NCBI GenBank assembly: GCA_947377595.1
Contig: CANCGK010000018.1
Coordinates: 1-13,154, forward strand
Reading direction: 5' to 3'
Origin: a bacterium
GTDB lineage: Bacteria; Babelota; Babeliae; Babelales; Chromulinivoraceae
Length of the DNA: 13,154 nucleotides
The position numbers and the translations under genes are program-made. Below, in pieces: positions 1 to 7,624 of this stretch. The notes beneath the pieces are model-generated. The model had not been told where the DNA came from and searched no databases. It was given only the letters and a program-made list of their open reading frames with translations. The first letter of the stretch is position 1; each line of letters begins with the position of its first letter.

Positions 1-2
1 CT

Positions 3-86
3 CCGTACATTGAAAAACTGCTTATTGTATACTACGATGAACTGCTTTTTAAGATAAGTCAAATTTTAAAAACGTTGTATTGTTGA
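3..86 (+). CDS. Possible C-terminal end of an upstream gene (partial)
   Basis: From position 3 a frame stays open for 27 codons to a TGA at 84-86. It reads as a plausible helical C-terminus (PYIEKLLIVYYDELLFK, then SQILKTLYC). A second frame is open to a TAA at 55-57, so the choice is weak. No function can be assigned from so short a piece; it may be chance. Confidence 0.22.
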   Translation, partial: PYIEKLLIVYYDELLFKISQILKTLYC

Positions 87-149
87 TCCAATCAGTGTTA
101 TCATTTCATGCAGAAATCTAATTATTCGATTTGCTCAAAAATGTTTTCA

Positions 150-155
150 TATAAT
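150..155 (+). promoter_or_regulatory. Candidate -10 box for the NCA2-like gene
   Basis: An exact TATAAT lies about 75 bases upstream of the start at 230. No good -35 hexamer sits at 16-18 bases, so the call rests on the -10 alone. A small perfect dyad, CTTAC-A-GTAAG at 174-184, lies just downstream in what would be the leader and could be an operator or chance. Confidence 0.3.
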
Positions 156-229
156 TTGATGGAATGTTGTATACTTACAGTAAGATGTATTATGAATTAT
201 ATAGCATAAAAAATTGACTGGAGCTGATA

Positions 230-2056
230 ATGAAATATTTATGGCATTTTTTTCTTTGTGTAGGATATATTCAAGCGATTGCTGCTGAGGGTTATATTAA
301 TTCTTTGGATAGTATTATTCAAGAAAAAATCAAAGCTCTCAAGCAATCATATTTTAAAGTTCATCATATTGATGAAATAGTACCCATGCTACATGCACAT
401 ACAGAAAATAAATTATCAAATTCAAAACAAAAGAGTTTCTTAAATCCTACAACTTCTATTGTTGGATTTTTTCATGATCAAGTGACTCTTTCAATCAATG
501 ATGTTACTTTATCTGGCGCTCGAGAAACACTCGAAAATTTTACAGCATTAAAAATTGCTATCAATGCAAAATTGTATCTTTGTTTTCTTGATTGTTGTCA
601 AGAGCAGATGCTCAAACAAGCGGCTAAAAATGATGAAGCTTTGAGGTATTGGAAAAATGAACACTTTACTGAAAATTTAGTTTTTTATAAAAAAAATATA
701 TTACGTTGGCCTTATTTATCATCATATCAAAATAGAATTGCTTGCAATATTGATAGGATTCAAGATCTTTCAAATAAAACCTATGCTTTTTTAGGTTTAT
801 TATCTGAAAACAAGCATATGTTATTGCAATCGATGTTTCAAGATGATTTTCATCAAAAGTTAATACAAGCTATGCGTTTGCAAACTGATTTTTTACAAAA
901 CATAGAAGATAATTTAGTTTATAATAATTTTATGTATGAAGATTATGATTTCATTGTTAAAAACAGTTTAGAGCAAGCATATAATTTTAATTTGTACATC
1001 AAAGATTTGTATAGTCAATGTCAATTACCATTGCATATAGTAAGACATTGGAAGGAATATACGATGTCTATAGCAGCTTTATATGGGTGCGCTTATATGT
1101 ATTGTAATTATCATCAAAGCATGATTGATAAAGCAGAATATTTTTGGCACGAGCACGCGCGAGGCCCTGTAGAAAAAGCTTTACAGTCTTTTACAGGTGT
1201 TGTTAGTGGTCCGCAGCTAAAAATAGAAGAAAATGAAAAAACAGCTGAAGCTATTATTGATAAAGAAATGAGCAAACCAATGCCGCGGACTTCAGGTGAT
1301 GGTAATACTTTTTTTACATCATTATTGCAAGATCTTAACGAATCTACAGATTATTCTTTAGAACAAATTTATGATGAGGCTCGAGAAGTTGTTCCCGCAA
1401 ATCCAACGACCTGGAGGTTTGATGTTTTATGGACTCCAATTGAAACTCAAGTGAATAAATTACTTGCAGCGGGTAAGGAAAAATTACAATTGTATGCACA
1501 ACGCGCTCAACCAATTCCAGATTATTCAGGCTTATCATTTGATGAAAAAAAAGAACTTGTTTTGCCAAGAATAACTACAATTTTAGCAAATAAAGAGAAA
1601 AATTTAACCCGTTTGCCGGATGCTTATAGCCTTAAGCTTGAATTAGAGAGTATTGAAGCAAAGCAAGCTTTAAATGAAATTTTAAAAGGTACTCATGTTG
1701 CTTTGTGTCTTATAGCTTTAATTCCTACTGTTTCTGTCATTGGCGGAAGTTTGTTTGCCTCAAAAAATATTTATAATTCTGTAACGTACAAGCCATTGCG
1801 AAAGTTAGTTCGTCAATTAGATGTATTGTTAACGCAAGCACTACAAGATAAAAATGTATATATTCAGCAAGGGCATCTATTATTTTTACTCCATCAATTG
1901 TTCTATGTTGTCGATGTTTTAACTATCGAAGAGCAAAAAATGATGCAAGAAGACCTTGCTCAATTATATAATCATGATTTAGATTATGTGCAAAAATACA
2001 ATGTCGTACAGCGTATGTATAAAACATATCCTTGTTTGATGACATCTGGAATATAA
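230..2056 (+). CDS. Exported NCA2-like (mitochondrial NCA2/DGS1 family) membrane protein
   Basis: A 608-residue protein. Residues 1-19 look like a Sec signal peptide, with a cleavage-like AIAA before E20. Most of the rest is helical. A clear membrane segment covers about 488-511 and a weaker hydrophobic stretch about 279-293. The C-terminal two-thirds resembles eukaryotic NCA2/DGS1 proteins as I remember them: an RHWxxYT block (272-278) just before the first hydrophobic stretch, an FWxEHxxxP block (305-313), a long helix leading into an LIALIPT membrane segment, a GHLLFLLHQLF helix (548-558) and a C-terminal QRMxxxYxCL (594-603). In eukaryotes this family sits in mitochondria and is linked to ATP synthase expression and lipid homeostasis; its biochemistry is unclear. 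Start choice: GGAG at 220-223 lies six bases before the ATG. The gene stands alone, convergent with ybeY three bases away. The family call is by remembered motif comparison; the function here is unknown. Confidence 0.75.
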   Translation: MKYLWHFFLCVGYIQAIAAEGYINSLDSIIQEKIKALKQSYFKVHHIDEIVPMLHAHTENKLSNSKQKSFLNPTTSIVGFFHDQVTLSINDVTLSGARETLENFTALKIAINAKLYLCFLDCCQEQMLKQAAKNDEALRYWKNEHFTENLVFYKKNILRWPYLSSYQNRIACNIDRIQDLSNKTYAFLGLLSENKHMLLQSMFQDDFHQKLIQAMRLQTDFLQNIEDNLVYNNFMYEDYDFIVKNSLEQAYNFNLYIKDLYSQCQLPLHIVRHWKEYTMSIAALYGCAYMYCNYHQSMIDKAEYFWHEHARGPVEKALQSFTGVVSGPQLKIEENEKTAEAIIDKEMSKPMPRTSGDGNTFFTSLLQDLNESTDYSLEQIYDEAREVVPANPTTWRFDVLWTPIETQVNKLLAAGKEKLQLYAQRAQPIPDYSGLSFDEKKELVLPRITTILANKEKNLTRLPDAYSLKLELESIEAKQALNEILKGTHVALCLIALIPTVSVIGGSLFASKNIYNSVTYKPLRKLVRQLDVLLTQALQDKNVYIQQGHLLFLLHQLFYVVDVLTIEEQKMMQEDLAQLYNHDLDYVQKYNVVQRMYKTYPCLMTSGI

Positions 2057-2058
2057 AA

Positions 2059-2523
2059 TTATTCCCAAGAGCATTCTAAATTTATTGCTCGAGCAAGAGC
2101 TTTTTCTTTTTTGATCATGATTGCAAATTCATCATCTTGGATATGGTCATAACCAAGGAGGTGACATAAGCTATGAATCAGCATGCGATTGATTCGTTTT
2201 TCAAAGGTTGTACCAAGCTTTTTTGCTGCAGCTTGTACATATTCGATCGAAATAATCATATCGCCTATATTTTTATCATCATCATGCAAAACTTTGATTT
2301 TAGATCCTGCAGGAATATGATGATAAGGAAAAGAAAGCACATCGGTAGCTTTGTCTTTATTGCGATACAAAGCATTATATTTTTTTATAGTTGCATTAGT
2401 TGTCAGCAAAATTCCTAAATCAAAGTCAGCATACCCTAAAGCTTTGAGCGCTTGTTGAGCGTTTTTTTCTAAAATGGTAATATCAACTGGATTATGTTTG
2501 AGTCTGCTTTTAATATTGATCAT
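2059..2523 (-). CDS. ybeY: Endoribonuclease YbeY (rRNA maturation factor)
   Basis: A 154-residue, full-length UPF0054 protein. YbeY is a zinc-dependent cytoplasmic endoribonuclease involved in 16S rRNA 3' end maturation and ribosome quality control. The zinc motif HxxxHxxxxxH is present as HSLCHLLGYDH (residues 117-127). The conserved TDVLSFP (60-66) and GDMIIS (87-92) blocks are also intact. The ATG overlaps the stop of the upstream gene as ATGA (2520-2523) and has no Shine-Dalgarno sequence of its own, so translation is probably coupled to the ankyrin-like gene. The usual bacterial partner phoH is not in the window. The gene ends three bases from the convergent NCA2-like gene, with no obvious terminator between them. 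Confidence 0.93.
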   Translation of the reverse strand: MINIKSRLKHNPVDITILEKNAQQALKALGYADFDLGILLTTNATIKKYNALYRNKDKATDVLSFPYHHIPAGSKIKVLHDDDKNIGDMIISIEYVQAAAKKLGTTFEKRINRMLIHSLCHLLGYDHIQDDEFAIMIKKEKALARAINLECSWE

Positions 2524-2867
2524 GAGGGTTTTTCTGTAGATAGTGTGTTAATTTTATCGTTCATATATGTATTTGCTATTTTAAACATACACTTATGTGT
2601 AGCACGCTTTGGATTATAATCTCTTTTGGTCAAGAGTTCAAGATAGCGATACGGCGTATAATTGCAATCATTTGGTTTTGTTAATATTTCTTTATCCGTT
2701 AAAGCTTTTTTAAATTGATCAATATCACCTTCGTTGATAGCTTGAATTAAGTTTGCTTGAAAAGGTAATCCAGGAACTGTTTGTTTTTTAATTGAGCTTG
2801 CAGCGATATGACTGTAAAAAAATAATGAGAATGAAGTGTATGTACAAAAGTATTGAAAAGTACGCAT
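2520..2867 (-). CDS. Small exported protein with one ankyrin-like segment
   Basis: A 115-residue protein of unknown function. Residues 6-23 are hydrophobic and aromatic and end in HIAASS, a plausible signal peptide although the N-terminus has only one arginine. Residues about 38-80 resemble a single degenerate ankyrin repeat: LIQAINEGDIDQFKKAL is followed by a loop and then NYTPYRYLELL. One repeat is too few for a stable ankyrin domain, so this may be a remnant or a cap. No Shine-Dalgarno sequence precedes the ATG; a TATAAT on the same strand ends only four bases upstream of it, so the message could be leaderless. The gene is first in a two-gene unit with ybeY. Confidence 0.6.
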   Translation of the reverse strand: MRTFQYFCTYTSFSLFFYSHIAASSIKKQTVPGLPFQANLIQAINEGDIDQFKKALTDKEILTKPNDCNYTPYRYLELLTKRDYNPKRATHKCMFKIANTYMNDKINTLSTEKPS

Positions 2868-2980
2868 AGTAATTATAAAAGTTAATGTGTTGTATTTAAA
2901 ACAAAGGGATTTTAAGCATTATTATTACATATTGCATGATAATTTTAAATAGTGCAATTAATCTTCGATATCTCTTAAAT

Positions 2981-3021
2981 AATCAAGGCCAGCTGATAGA
3001 TATTATCAGCTGGCCTTGATT
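2981..3021 (-). terminator. Long perfect hairpin after pal
   Basis: An 18-base arm at 2981-2998 pairs perfectly with 3004-3021 around a five-base loop. It sits 18 bases past the pal stop, so it most likely terminates pal. In that direction it is followed only by ATTTAAG, a weak U-tract. The better T-run (3026-3032) is on the plus-strand side, where no gene reads in. It may act in both directions. Confidence 0.75.
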
Positions 3022-3039
3022 ATAATTTTTTTAAATAGT

Positions 3040-3681
3040 TTATTTGCTATCTATTGCATAGACTTCTACGCGACGGTTGACAGCTTGCTCATGACGATTT
3101 CCACCTTTGTGAACTGGCATTTCTTGACCGCGTGCTGCTATCTTGATATTCATTTTTTCAATACCAGCTTGAGTAAATTGTAAAGCTATAAATTTAGCGC
3201 GGCGTTCAGAAAGAGCCATGTTGTAAATAGCTGATCCTGCAGAATCACAAGCGTGTCCTTCGACCACAATAACTTTACCTAATTTGATCATTTTTTTTGC
3301 ATGATCAATATCAGCTTGTAAATTGGATTCTTGTTCTTTATTTATTTTATCTTTATCGAATTCAAAATAAATTGTTTTAAAATCTTCTTTACTTTGATCT
3401 ACGGCTGCATCTTGCCATTGAAATATTGTATGAGGCGCTTGTGATGATTGTGTTGATGATGATGCTTCTGCTACTTTTGTATCATGTGCAAAATTGTGCA
3501 ATGTATCATCATCTAAAGCAAAAGCCTGTAGGTTTTCATCAAATGCAGTTGCTTTATGCAAAGAATTTTGAGATTTTTTAACTAAAGGTTTATTGTGTTC
3601 AGGCATGTTATTTTTTTTCTTGCCACAACCTGCTGTTGTTATAATTAATAAACATAAAAATAATTGGATATATTTTTTCAT
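3040..3681 (-). CDS. pal: Peptidoglycan-associated lipoprotein (Pal/OmpA-like)
   Basis: A 213-residue lipoprotein. Its N-terminal signal ends in a lipobox-like TTAGC, making Cys19 the lipidated residue. A low-complexity Ser/Ala/Gln linker spans about 25-100, and an OmpA-family peptidoglycan-binding domain about 102-211. The family signatures are present: YFEFDKDKIN (105-114), VEGHACDSAG (140-149), YNMALSERRA (153-162) and NRRVEVY (202-208). Pal normally tethers the outer membrane to peptidoglycan and works with Tol proteins, none of which are in the window. Compared with E. coli Pal from memory, the GHADERG loop carries one extra residue, a cysteine (Cys145) beside the ligand-binding Asp146. 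AAGGGA lies about four bases before the ATG. The gene is transcribed away from rng. Confidence 0.9.
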   Translation of the reverse strand: MKKYIQLFLCLLIITTAGCGKKKNNMPEHNKPLVKKSQNSLHKATAFDENLQAFALDDDTLHNFAHDTKVAEASSSTQSSQAPHTIFQWQDAAVDQSKEDFKTIYFEFDKDKINKEQESNLQADIDHAKKMIKLGKVIVVEGHACDSAGSAIYNMALSERRAKFIALQFTQAGIEKMNIKIAARGQEMPVHKGGNRHEQAVNRRVEVYAIDSK

Positions 3682-3745
3682 TTTATCCCTTAGTTTGGTA
3701 CAATGGTAATATAAAGATAGAAATTGGCTATAAAAGCCTATACAT

Positions 3746-3787
3746 AGACTAATATAAATTTGTAAACTGTCAAAAGATTTATAAGAT
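3746..3787. promoter_or_regulatory. Overlapping divergent promoter candidates, pal (-) and rng (+)
   Basis: For pal, a perfect minus-strand TTGACA (3768-3773) is followed after 16 bases by a poor -10, TAGTCT (3746-3751). For rng, TTGTAA (3760-3765), a 16-base spacer and TAAGAT (3782-3787) match the consensus 4/6 and 4/6. The two would overlap, so the genes may compete for polymerase. Confidence 0.33.
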
Positions 3788-3840
3788 CACATACTCATTA
3801 CGAGAATAGAAAATAATTTTTAAAGTCTATCAAGGATTTC

Positions 3841-5370
3841 ATGAAAAAAATATTAGTCAACATTGAGCCATGGGAGAGCAGAGTAGCTGTTCTTCGAGAT
3901 GATCAGCTCGAAAATATTTACTTTAGTTCTGCTACTGACAATGTTATCGAAAAAGCCTTTTTTAAAGGCACTATCATTAAAGTGTTTCCAGGAATCCAAA
4001 CTGCATTTGTTGAAATAGGACAAGAGCGAGCAGGGTTTTTACATATTTCAGAAGTTGATAGAGATCTTGCGGTTAATACTATCGAAGGCGCTGATCAATT
4101 AGACGTGATTCATGATAATGCAATTGACGGGGATGATCAAGTCATAGCACCTCGCAGATATAATAAAGCGAGCATTAGTGAAATATTTAAAGAAGGCCAA
4201 GAGGTTTTAGTTCAAGTTAGTAAAGAACCTGTCGGTGAAAAAGGTGCAAAATTAACGACTTGTTTTACCTTGCCTGGTCGTTTTTTAGTTTTAATGCCAA
4301 ATATTGGACGTATTGGTATTTCAAAAAAAATTGCAAGTTCTCAAGAACGTCAACGATTACGTGATATTTTAGAAACAAATTTGCCAGCAGGTATGGGTGC
4401 AATTATTCGCACATCAGCTGAAAATGCAAGCGAAGATGAAGTAACCAAAGACATTCAATTTTTATTAAAAGATTGGAATGGAATTGTCGAAAAATATAAA
4501 ACAGCTTTGAGTAAAACTAAAATTTATGAAGAAGTTGATATTTCATTACGCGTGGTCAGAGATCATTTAGATCATAGCGTTGAATCGATTATTACTGATA
4601 GCAAAATTAATCAAGAGCGTATTTATAACTATTTAAAAAATGTAGCTCCAGAGTTTAAATACAAAGTTATGTTGCATGATGGGGCATCAAAAATTTTTGA
4701 TCTTTATAAAATAGATGAACAAATTGATAAAGCGCTCTGGAAAAAAGTTTATCTTAAATCTGGAGGTTCAATTATTATTGAATCGACTGAAGCTATGACT
4801 TCGATCGACGTCAATACAGGTAGATTTACGGGTAAAAATAATTTAGAAGATACGATTTTAAAAACAAATTTAGAAGCTGCTCGAGAAATAGTTCGAGAGT
4901 TGCATTTACGTAATATTGGCGGTTTGATTGTTATCGATTTTATTGATATGCATGATCTTAAAAATCGTCAAAAATTAGTAGAGCAGTTTGAAAAACATTT
5001 AAAAGAGTATGATAAATTTCAATCTGTTGTTTTGGCTGTTTCTGAATTTGGATTAGTTCAGATGACAAGAAAACGTTCTGGTAAAACTTTGCAGCGACAA
5101 TTGACTGAACCTTGCTCGAACTGTAAGGGAAGTGGAATTGTTAAATCAGCTCGCGCAGAAAGTTATGAAGTTTTACGAGCGATTGATGAAAAATTAAAAT
5201 CTCAACCAGCAAAAGGTGTTGTGATGTTAAGCGTTCATCCAGAAATTTTCGATTTTATTTCATCTGTAGAATTTAATTCTATTTTAGCTCTTGAAGGTAA
5301 ATTTGGTATACAGATTACTTTCTTAAGCAAGCCAACATTGCATAGAACTCAATTTGAGATAAGTAAATAA
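3841..5370 (+). CDS. rng: Ribonuclease E/G family endoribonuclease
   Basis: A 509-residue protein, close to the usual RNase G length (about 490) and lacking the long C-terminal scaffold of RNase E. It cleaves single-stranded, AU-rich RNA in the cytoplasm for rRNA maturation and mRNA decay. An S1-type RNA-binding domain covers about 38-140, with PGIQTAFVEIG and AGFLHISEV. The DNase-I-like catalytic region carries the two metal-binding aspartates, D323 in SIDVNTG and D366 in VIDFIDM. The zinc-link cysteines are C425 and C428 (CSNCKGSG). MTRKRSGKTL (408-417) matches the family. A modest acidic insertion lies in the S1 domain at about 80-108. AAGGA (3832-3836) sits four bases before the ATG. The gene is monocistronic by its flanking signals. 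Whether it acts as RNase E or RNase G is not decided by the sequence. Confidence 0.93.
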   Translation: MKKILVNIEPWESRVAVLRDDQLENIYFSSATDNVIEKAFFKGTIIKVFPGIQTAFVEIGQERAGFLHISEVDRDLAVNTIEGADQLDVIHDNAIDGDDQVIAPRRYNKASISEIFKEGQEVLVQVSKEPVGEKGAKLTTCFTLPGRFLVLMPNIGRIGISKKIASSQERQRLRDILETNLPAGMGAIIRTSAENASEDEVTKDIQFLLKDWNGIVEKYKTALSKTKIYEEVDISLRVVRDHLDHSVESIITDSKINQERIYNYLKNVAPEFKYKVMLHDGASKIFDLYKIDEQIDKALWKKVYLKSGGSIIIESTEAMTSIDVNTGRFTGKNNLEDTILKTNLEAAREIVRELHLRNIGGLIVIDFIDMHDLKNRQKLVEQFEKHLKEYDKFQSVVLAVSEFGLVQMTRKRSGKTLQRQLTEPCSNCKGSGIVKSARAESYEVLRAIDEKLKSQPAKGVVMLSVHPEIFDFISSVEFNSILALEGKFGIQITFLSKPTLHRTQFEISK

Positions 5371-5392
5371 ATAGATTATATAAGCTCAAAAT

Positions 5393-5432
5393 AAAAAAAC
5401 ACAGAGAGCATTTTGGCATTCTGTGTTTTTTT
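5393..5432 (+). terminator. Intrinsic terminator of rng
   Basis: A 13-base arm (5393-5405, AAAAAAACACAGA) pairs perfectly with 5420-5432, ending in seven Ts. A two-pair GC extension (5408-5409 with 5416-5417) lies in the loop. The matching A-run on the left would also let it work on the minus strand. Confidence 0.85.
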
Positions 5433-5482
5433 ATGATAGCGTACAATATCATATCAGAGTTATTTTATTAAGGAGTACATTG

Positions 5483-6181
5483 ATGAGATTACAGTTTATT
5501 AGTGCCGTATACACATTAATTATCGCTTTTATTTCGTATGTGATTACAATTACCTTTGCAGGCTGGTTTGAATCTTTGATTGCAAAAAAAATGGGAGACG
5601 ATGTTCCAGAACAAATGGGATTTTTAACATTAAATCCATTAGAACATTTTAATGTATTTGGTTTTGCAGCATTGTTGTGGGGTGAATTTTATTCACAGGT
5701 TTTGCCATTTCAATTAATTCCAGGTTGGGGAAGATTTATACCACTTGTACCAGATAATATTCATGGTCGTTATTATAAATTAAGAATTTTTACAGAATAT
5801 GTGAGTCGATCAGGAGCTCATTTTATAATATTGTTGTGTTCGGCGACAAGTTTAATGATTTTATGTGGTGCAGAGCATGTTTATCGCTTGCAACCAATAA
5901 TTTCCGGGCCAGTGACATCATTTGATGTTGTTTTAATTTCATTATTATCTTTTATCATTAAGCAAAATATTATTTTATTTGTTATTCATTTTGTGATTGG
6001 TATGTTGAAATATCTTATGTATTTTCATATGCCACGCTTGCAAGATATTTCAATTATGATGATGATTTACAGTTTTATAGCGTTAGTTATAGGGCTGACT
6101 ATTTTTAGTCCGTTGCTAGAATATTTAGTGCTCTATACAACAGAATCAATTAGAAGTTTACTTCTTATGTTTATGAAATAG
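5483..6181 (+). CDS. Site-2-protease-fold (M50-like) membrane protein lacking the HExxH site
   Basis: A 232-residue polytopic membrane protein with about five hydrophobic stretches (roughly 5-25, 57-78, 110-128, 148-178, 190-218). It resembles short M50/S2P proteins: MGDDVPEQMGFLTLNPLEH (37-55) followed by FNVFG matches their LGDPTAKxxGRLTLNPLxHxDPxG block, and GWGRFIPLVPDN (81-92) matches the GWaKPVPVNPxN block. At the place where HExxH should be, it reads AGWFE (26-30), so the zinc ligands and catalytic glutamate are gone. In the region aligning with NLLPxPPLDG it reads KYLMYFHMPRLQD. A proteolytic role is therefore unlikely; a scaffold or inhibitor role is possible but unproven. I chose the ATG at 5483 because AAGGAG (5470-5475) lies seven bases upstream; a longer GTG start at 5423 would fall inside the rng terminator. 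It is first in a unit with the next two genes. Confidence 0.7.
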   Translation: MRLQFISAVYTLIIAFISYVITITFAGWFESLIAKKMGDDVPEQMGFLTLNPLEHFNVFGFAALLWGEFYSQVLPFQLIPGWGRFIPLVPDNIHGRYYKLRIFTEYVSRSGAHFIILLCSATSLMILCGAEHVYRLQPIISGPVTSFDVVLISLLSFIIKQNIILFVIHFVIGMLKYLMYFHMPRLQDISIMMMIYSFIALVIGLTIFSPLLEYLVLYTTESIRSLLLMFMK

Positions 6182-6188
6182 GACTGTC

Positions 6189-6425
6189 GTGACAATTTCG
6201 CAAAAATTTAAAATATTTATACTATTTTTCTTTGTAGTTTTGTATGTAAGTTATTTTATGTTCTATGGATTGCCTGGAACATTGCTAGAATTTTTTTATG
6301 ATTCTTTAGCAATAGCTTGTATAGCAGCATTAATTGTTGTTGTTTTTATTATAACCTCGTTAGTATTTGGTTTGCCTTTTCATCAAATCGTAAAACAATT
6401 AAAGCAAAGTAATGAAAGATTTTAA
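6189..6425 (+). CDS. Small two-helix membrane protein
   Basis: A 78-residue protein of unknown function that starts with GTG. AGG at 6180-6182 lies six bases upstream and overlaps the end of the preceding gene. It has two hydrophobic helices (about 8-27 and 38-62) separated by a short polar loop, and ends in a basic/polar tail (QIVKQLKQSNERF), which suggests a hairpin topology. It lies seven bases after the M50-like gene, and its TAA overlaps the tyrS start by one base (TAATG), so the three are almost certainly co-transcribed. It might partner the degenerate protease, but this is only from adjacency. Confidence 0.65.
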   Translation: MTISQKFKIFILFFFVVLYVSYFMFYGLPGTLLEFFYDSLAIACIAALIVVVFIITSLVFGLPFHQIVKQLKQSNERF

Positions 6426-7624
6426 TGATGAATCATATTGAAGATGCGTTGGCTATATTAACGCAAGGATCCGTTGATTGTTTGCCAGCTGGGCAATTAC
6501 AAAAAAAATTACAGAGTGGTAAAAAATTAAAAATTAAATTAGGCATGGATCCAACAGCGCCAGATTTGCATTTAGGTCATGCTGTTGTCTTGCGCAAGAT
6601 GCGTCAATTCCAGGATTTAGGACATGAAATTATATTTTTAATTGGAGATTATACAGCTCGCATTGGTGATCCAACGGGAAAATCAAAAACAAGACCTGCT
6701 TTATCAGATCAAGACATTGAAAAAAATTCAAAAACTTATTTTGAGCAAATTGGCAGAATTTTGGATGTGACAAAATTACGCATCGAATATAATTCGACCT
6801 GGCTTTCAAAATTATCTTTTGGTGATACCATTCAATTGTGCGCAAAGGTAACTGTCGCTCGCATGTTAGAGCGTGATGATTTTGCAAAACGTCTTGCGCA
6901 ACAACAACCTATTGCTTTACATGAGTTATTATATCCGATTATGCAAGGATATGATTCTGTAGCATTGCAAGCAGATGTTGAACTTGGTGGAACAGATCAG
7001 ACTTTTAATTTATTATGTGGAAGATTTTTACAAGAGCAGTATGGTCAAAATCCTCAAGTTATTTTAACGACACCGCTTTTAGAAGGTCTTGATGGCGTTG
7101 AAAAAATGTCAAAATCTTTAGGTAATTATATTGGTTTGACTGATGATCCGTCTGATGCGTATGGTAAATTAATGTCAATTTCTGATACGCTTATGTGGCG
7201 ATATTTTAGTTTATTGTTGTCTAAAACAGATCAACAAATAGAGCAGATGAAGACTGATGTTGCTGCTCATGTTGTTCATCCAATGCATCTAAAAAAAGAG
7301 ATGGCTTTTGGAATTATACAAGAATTTTGGTCATTGCAAGATGCTATACAAGCTCAAGATAAATTTACAGCTTTGTTTGAAAGAAAAGATTTGTCCCAAG
7401 GCAAGAAGGTTGTATTGTCTGAAGATCTATCAAATCCTTTATGGATTATCGATCTACTTAAATCGTTACAAGCAATTACTTCGACCTCTGAAGGCAAGCG
7501 TTTAATTGAAGCAAAAGCAGTTTCTATTGATGGAAATATTATTTCTGATTTTAAAGCAGAAATTGCATGGCATGTCGGCATGACTATTAAGGTTGGCAAG
7601 CATCGAATTTTTTTGTTAGCGTAG
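6425..7624 (+). CDS. tyrS: Tyrosyl-tRNA synthetase
   Basis: A 399-residue class I aminoacyl-tRNA synthetase that charges tRNA-Tyr with tyrosine in the cytoplasm. The HIGH-type motif is HLGH (49-52) and the KMSKS loop is intact at 227-231. The tyrosine-pocket blocks YPIMQGYD (170-177) and ELGGTDQTFNLL (186-197) are present. The C-terminal part (about 335-399) fits an S4 RNA-binding domain. The HLGH motif and the GDPTGKSKTR segment (81-90) fit the TyrZ-like subgroup. The ATG at 6425 overlaps the previous stop by one base; a second ATG follows directly at 6428 and could be the true start. The last 38 bases overlap the convergent kinase gene, and its terminator lies inside that gene. Confidence 0.95.
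   Translation: MMNHIEDALAILTQGSVDCLPAGQLQKKLQSGKKLKIKLGMDPTAPDLHLGHAVVLRKMRQFQDLGHEIIFLIGDYTARIGDPTGKSKTRPALSDQDIEKNSKTYFEQIGRILDVTKLRIEYNSTWLSKLSFGDTIQLCAKVTVARMLERDDFAKRLAQQQPIALHELLYPIMQGYDSVALQADVELGGTDQTFNLLCGRFLQEQYGQNPQVILTTPLLEGLDGVEKMSKSLGNYIGLTDDPSDAYGKLMSISDTLMWRYFSLLLSKTDQQIEQMKTDVAAHVVHPMHLKKEMAFGIIQEFWSLQDAIQAQDKFTALFERKDLSQGKKVVLSEDLSNPLWIIDLLKSLQAITSTSEGKRLIEAKAVSIDGNIISDFKAEIAWHVGMTIKVGKHRIFLLA

Noticed and set aside
174..184. Small dyad CTTAC-A-GTAAG upstream of the NCA2-like gene
   Set aside because: Ten paired bases are expected by chance at this scale, and there is no second copy or adjacent regulator gene.
1344..1568. Minus-strand open frame of 74 codons inside the NCA2-like gene
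   Set aside because: It lies wholly within a well-supported gene, has no ribosome site and its product has no recognisable features. Similar antisense frames in tyrS, alr, ybeY and ftsQ were left out for the same reason.
5423..5482. GTG-initiated N-terminal extension of the M50-like protein
   Set aside because: It begins inside the rng terminator stem and lacks a ribosome site, whereas the ATG at 5483 has AAGGAG at ideal spacing and starts a normal membrane protein.
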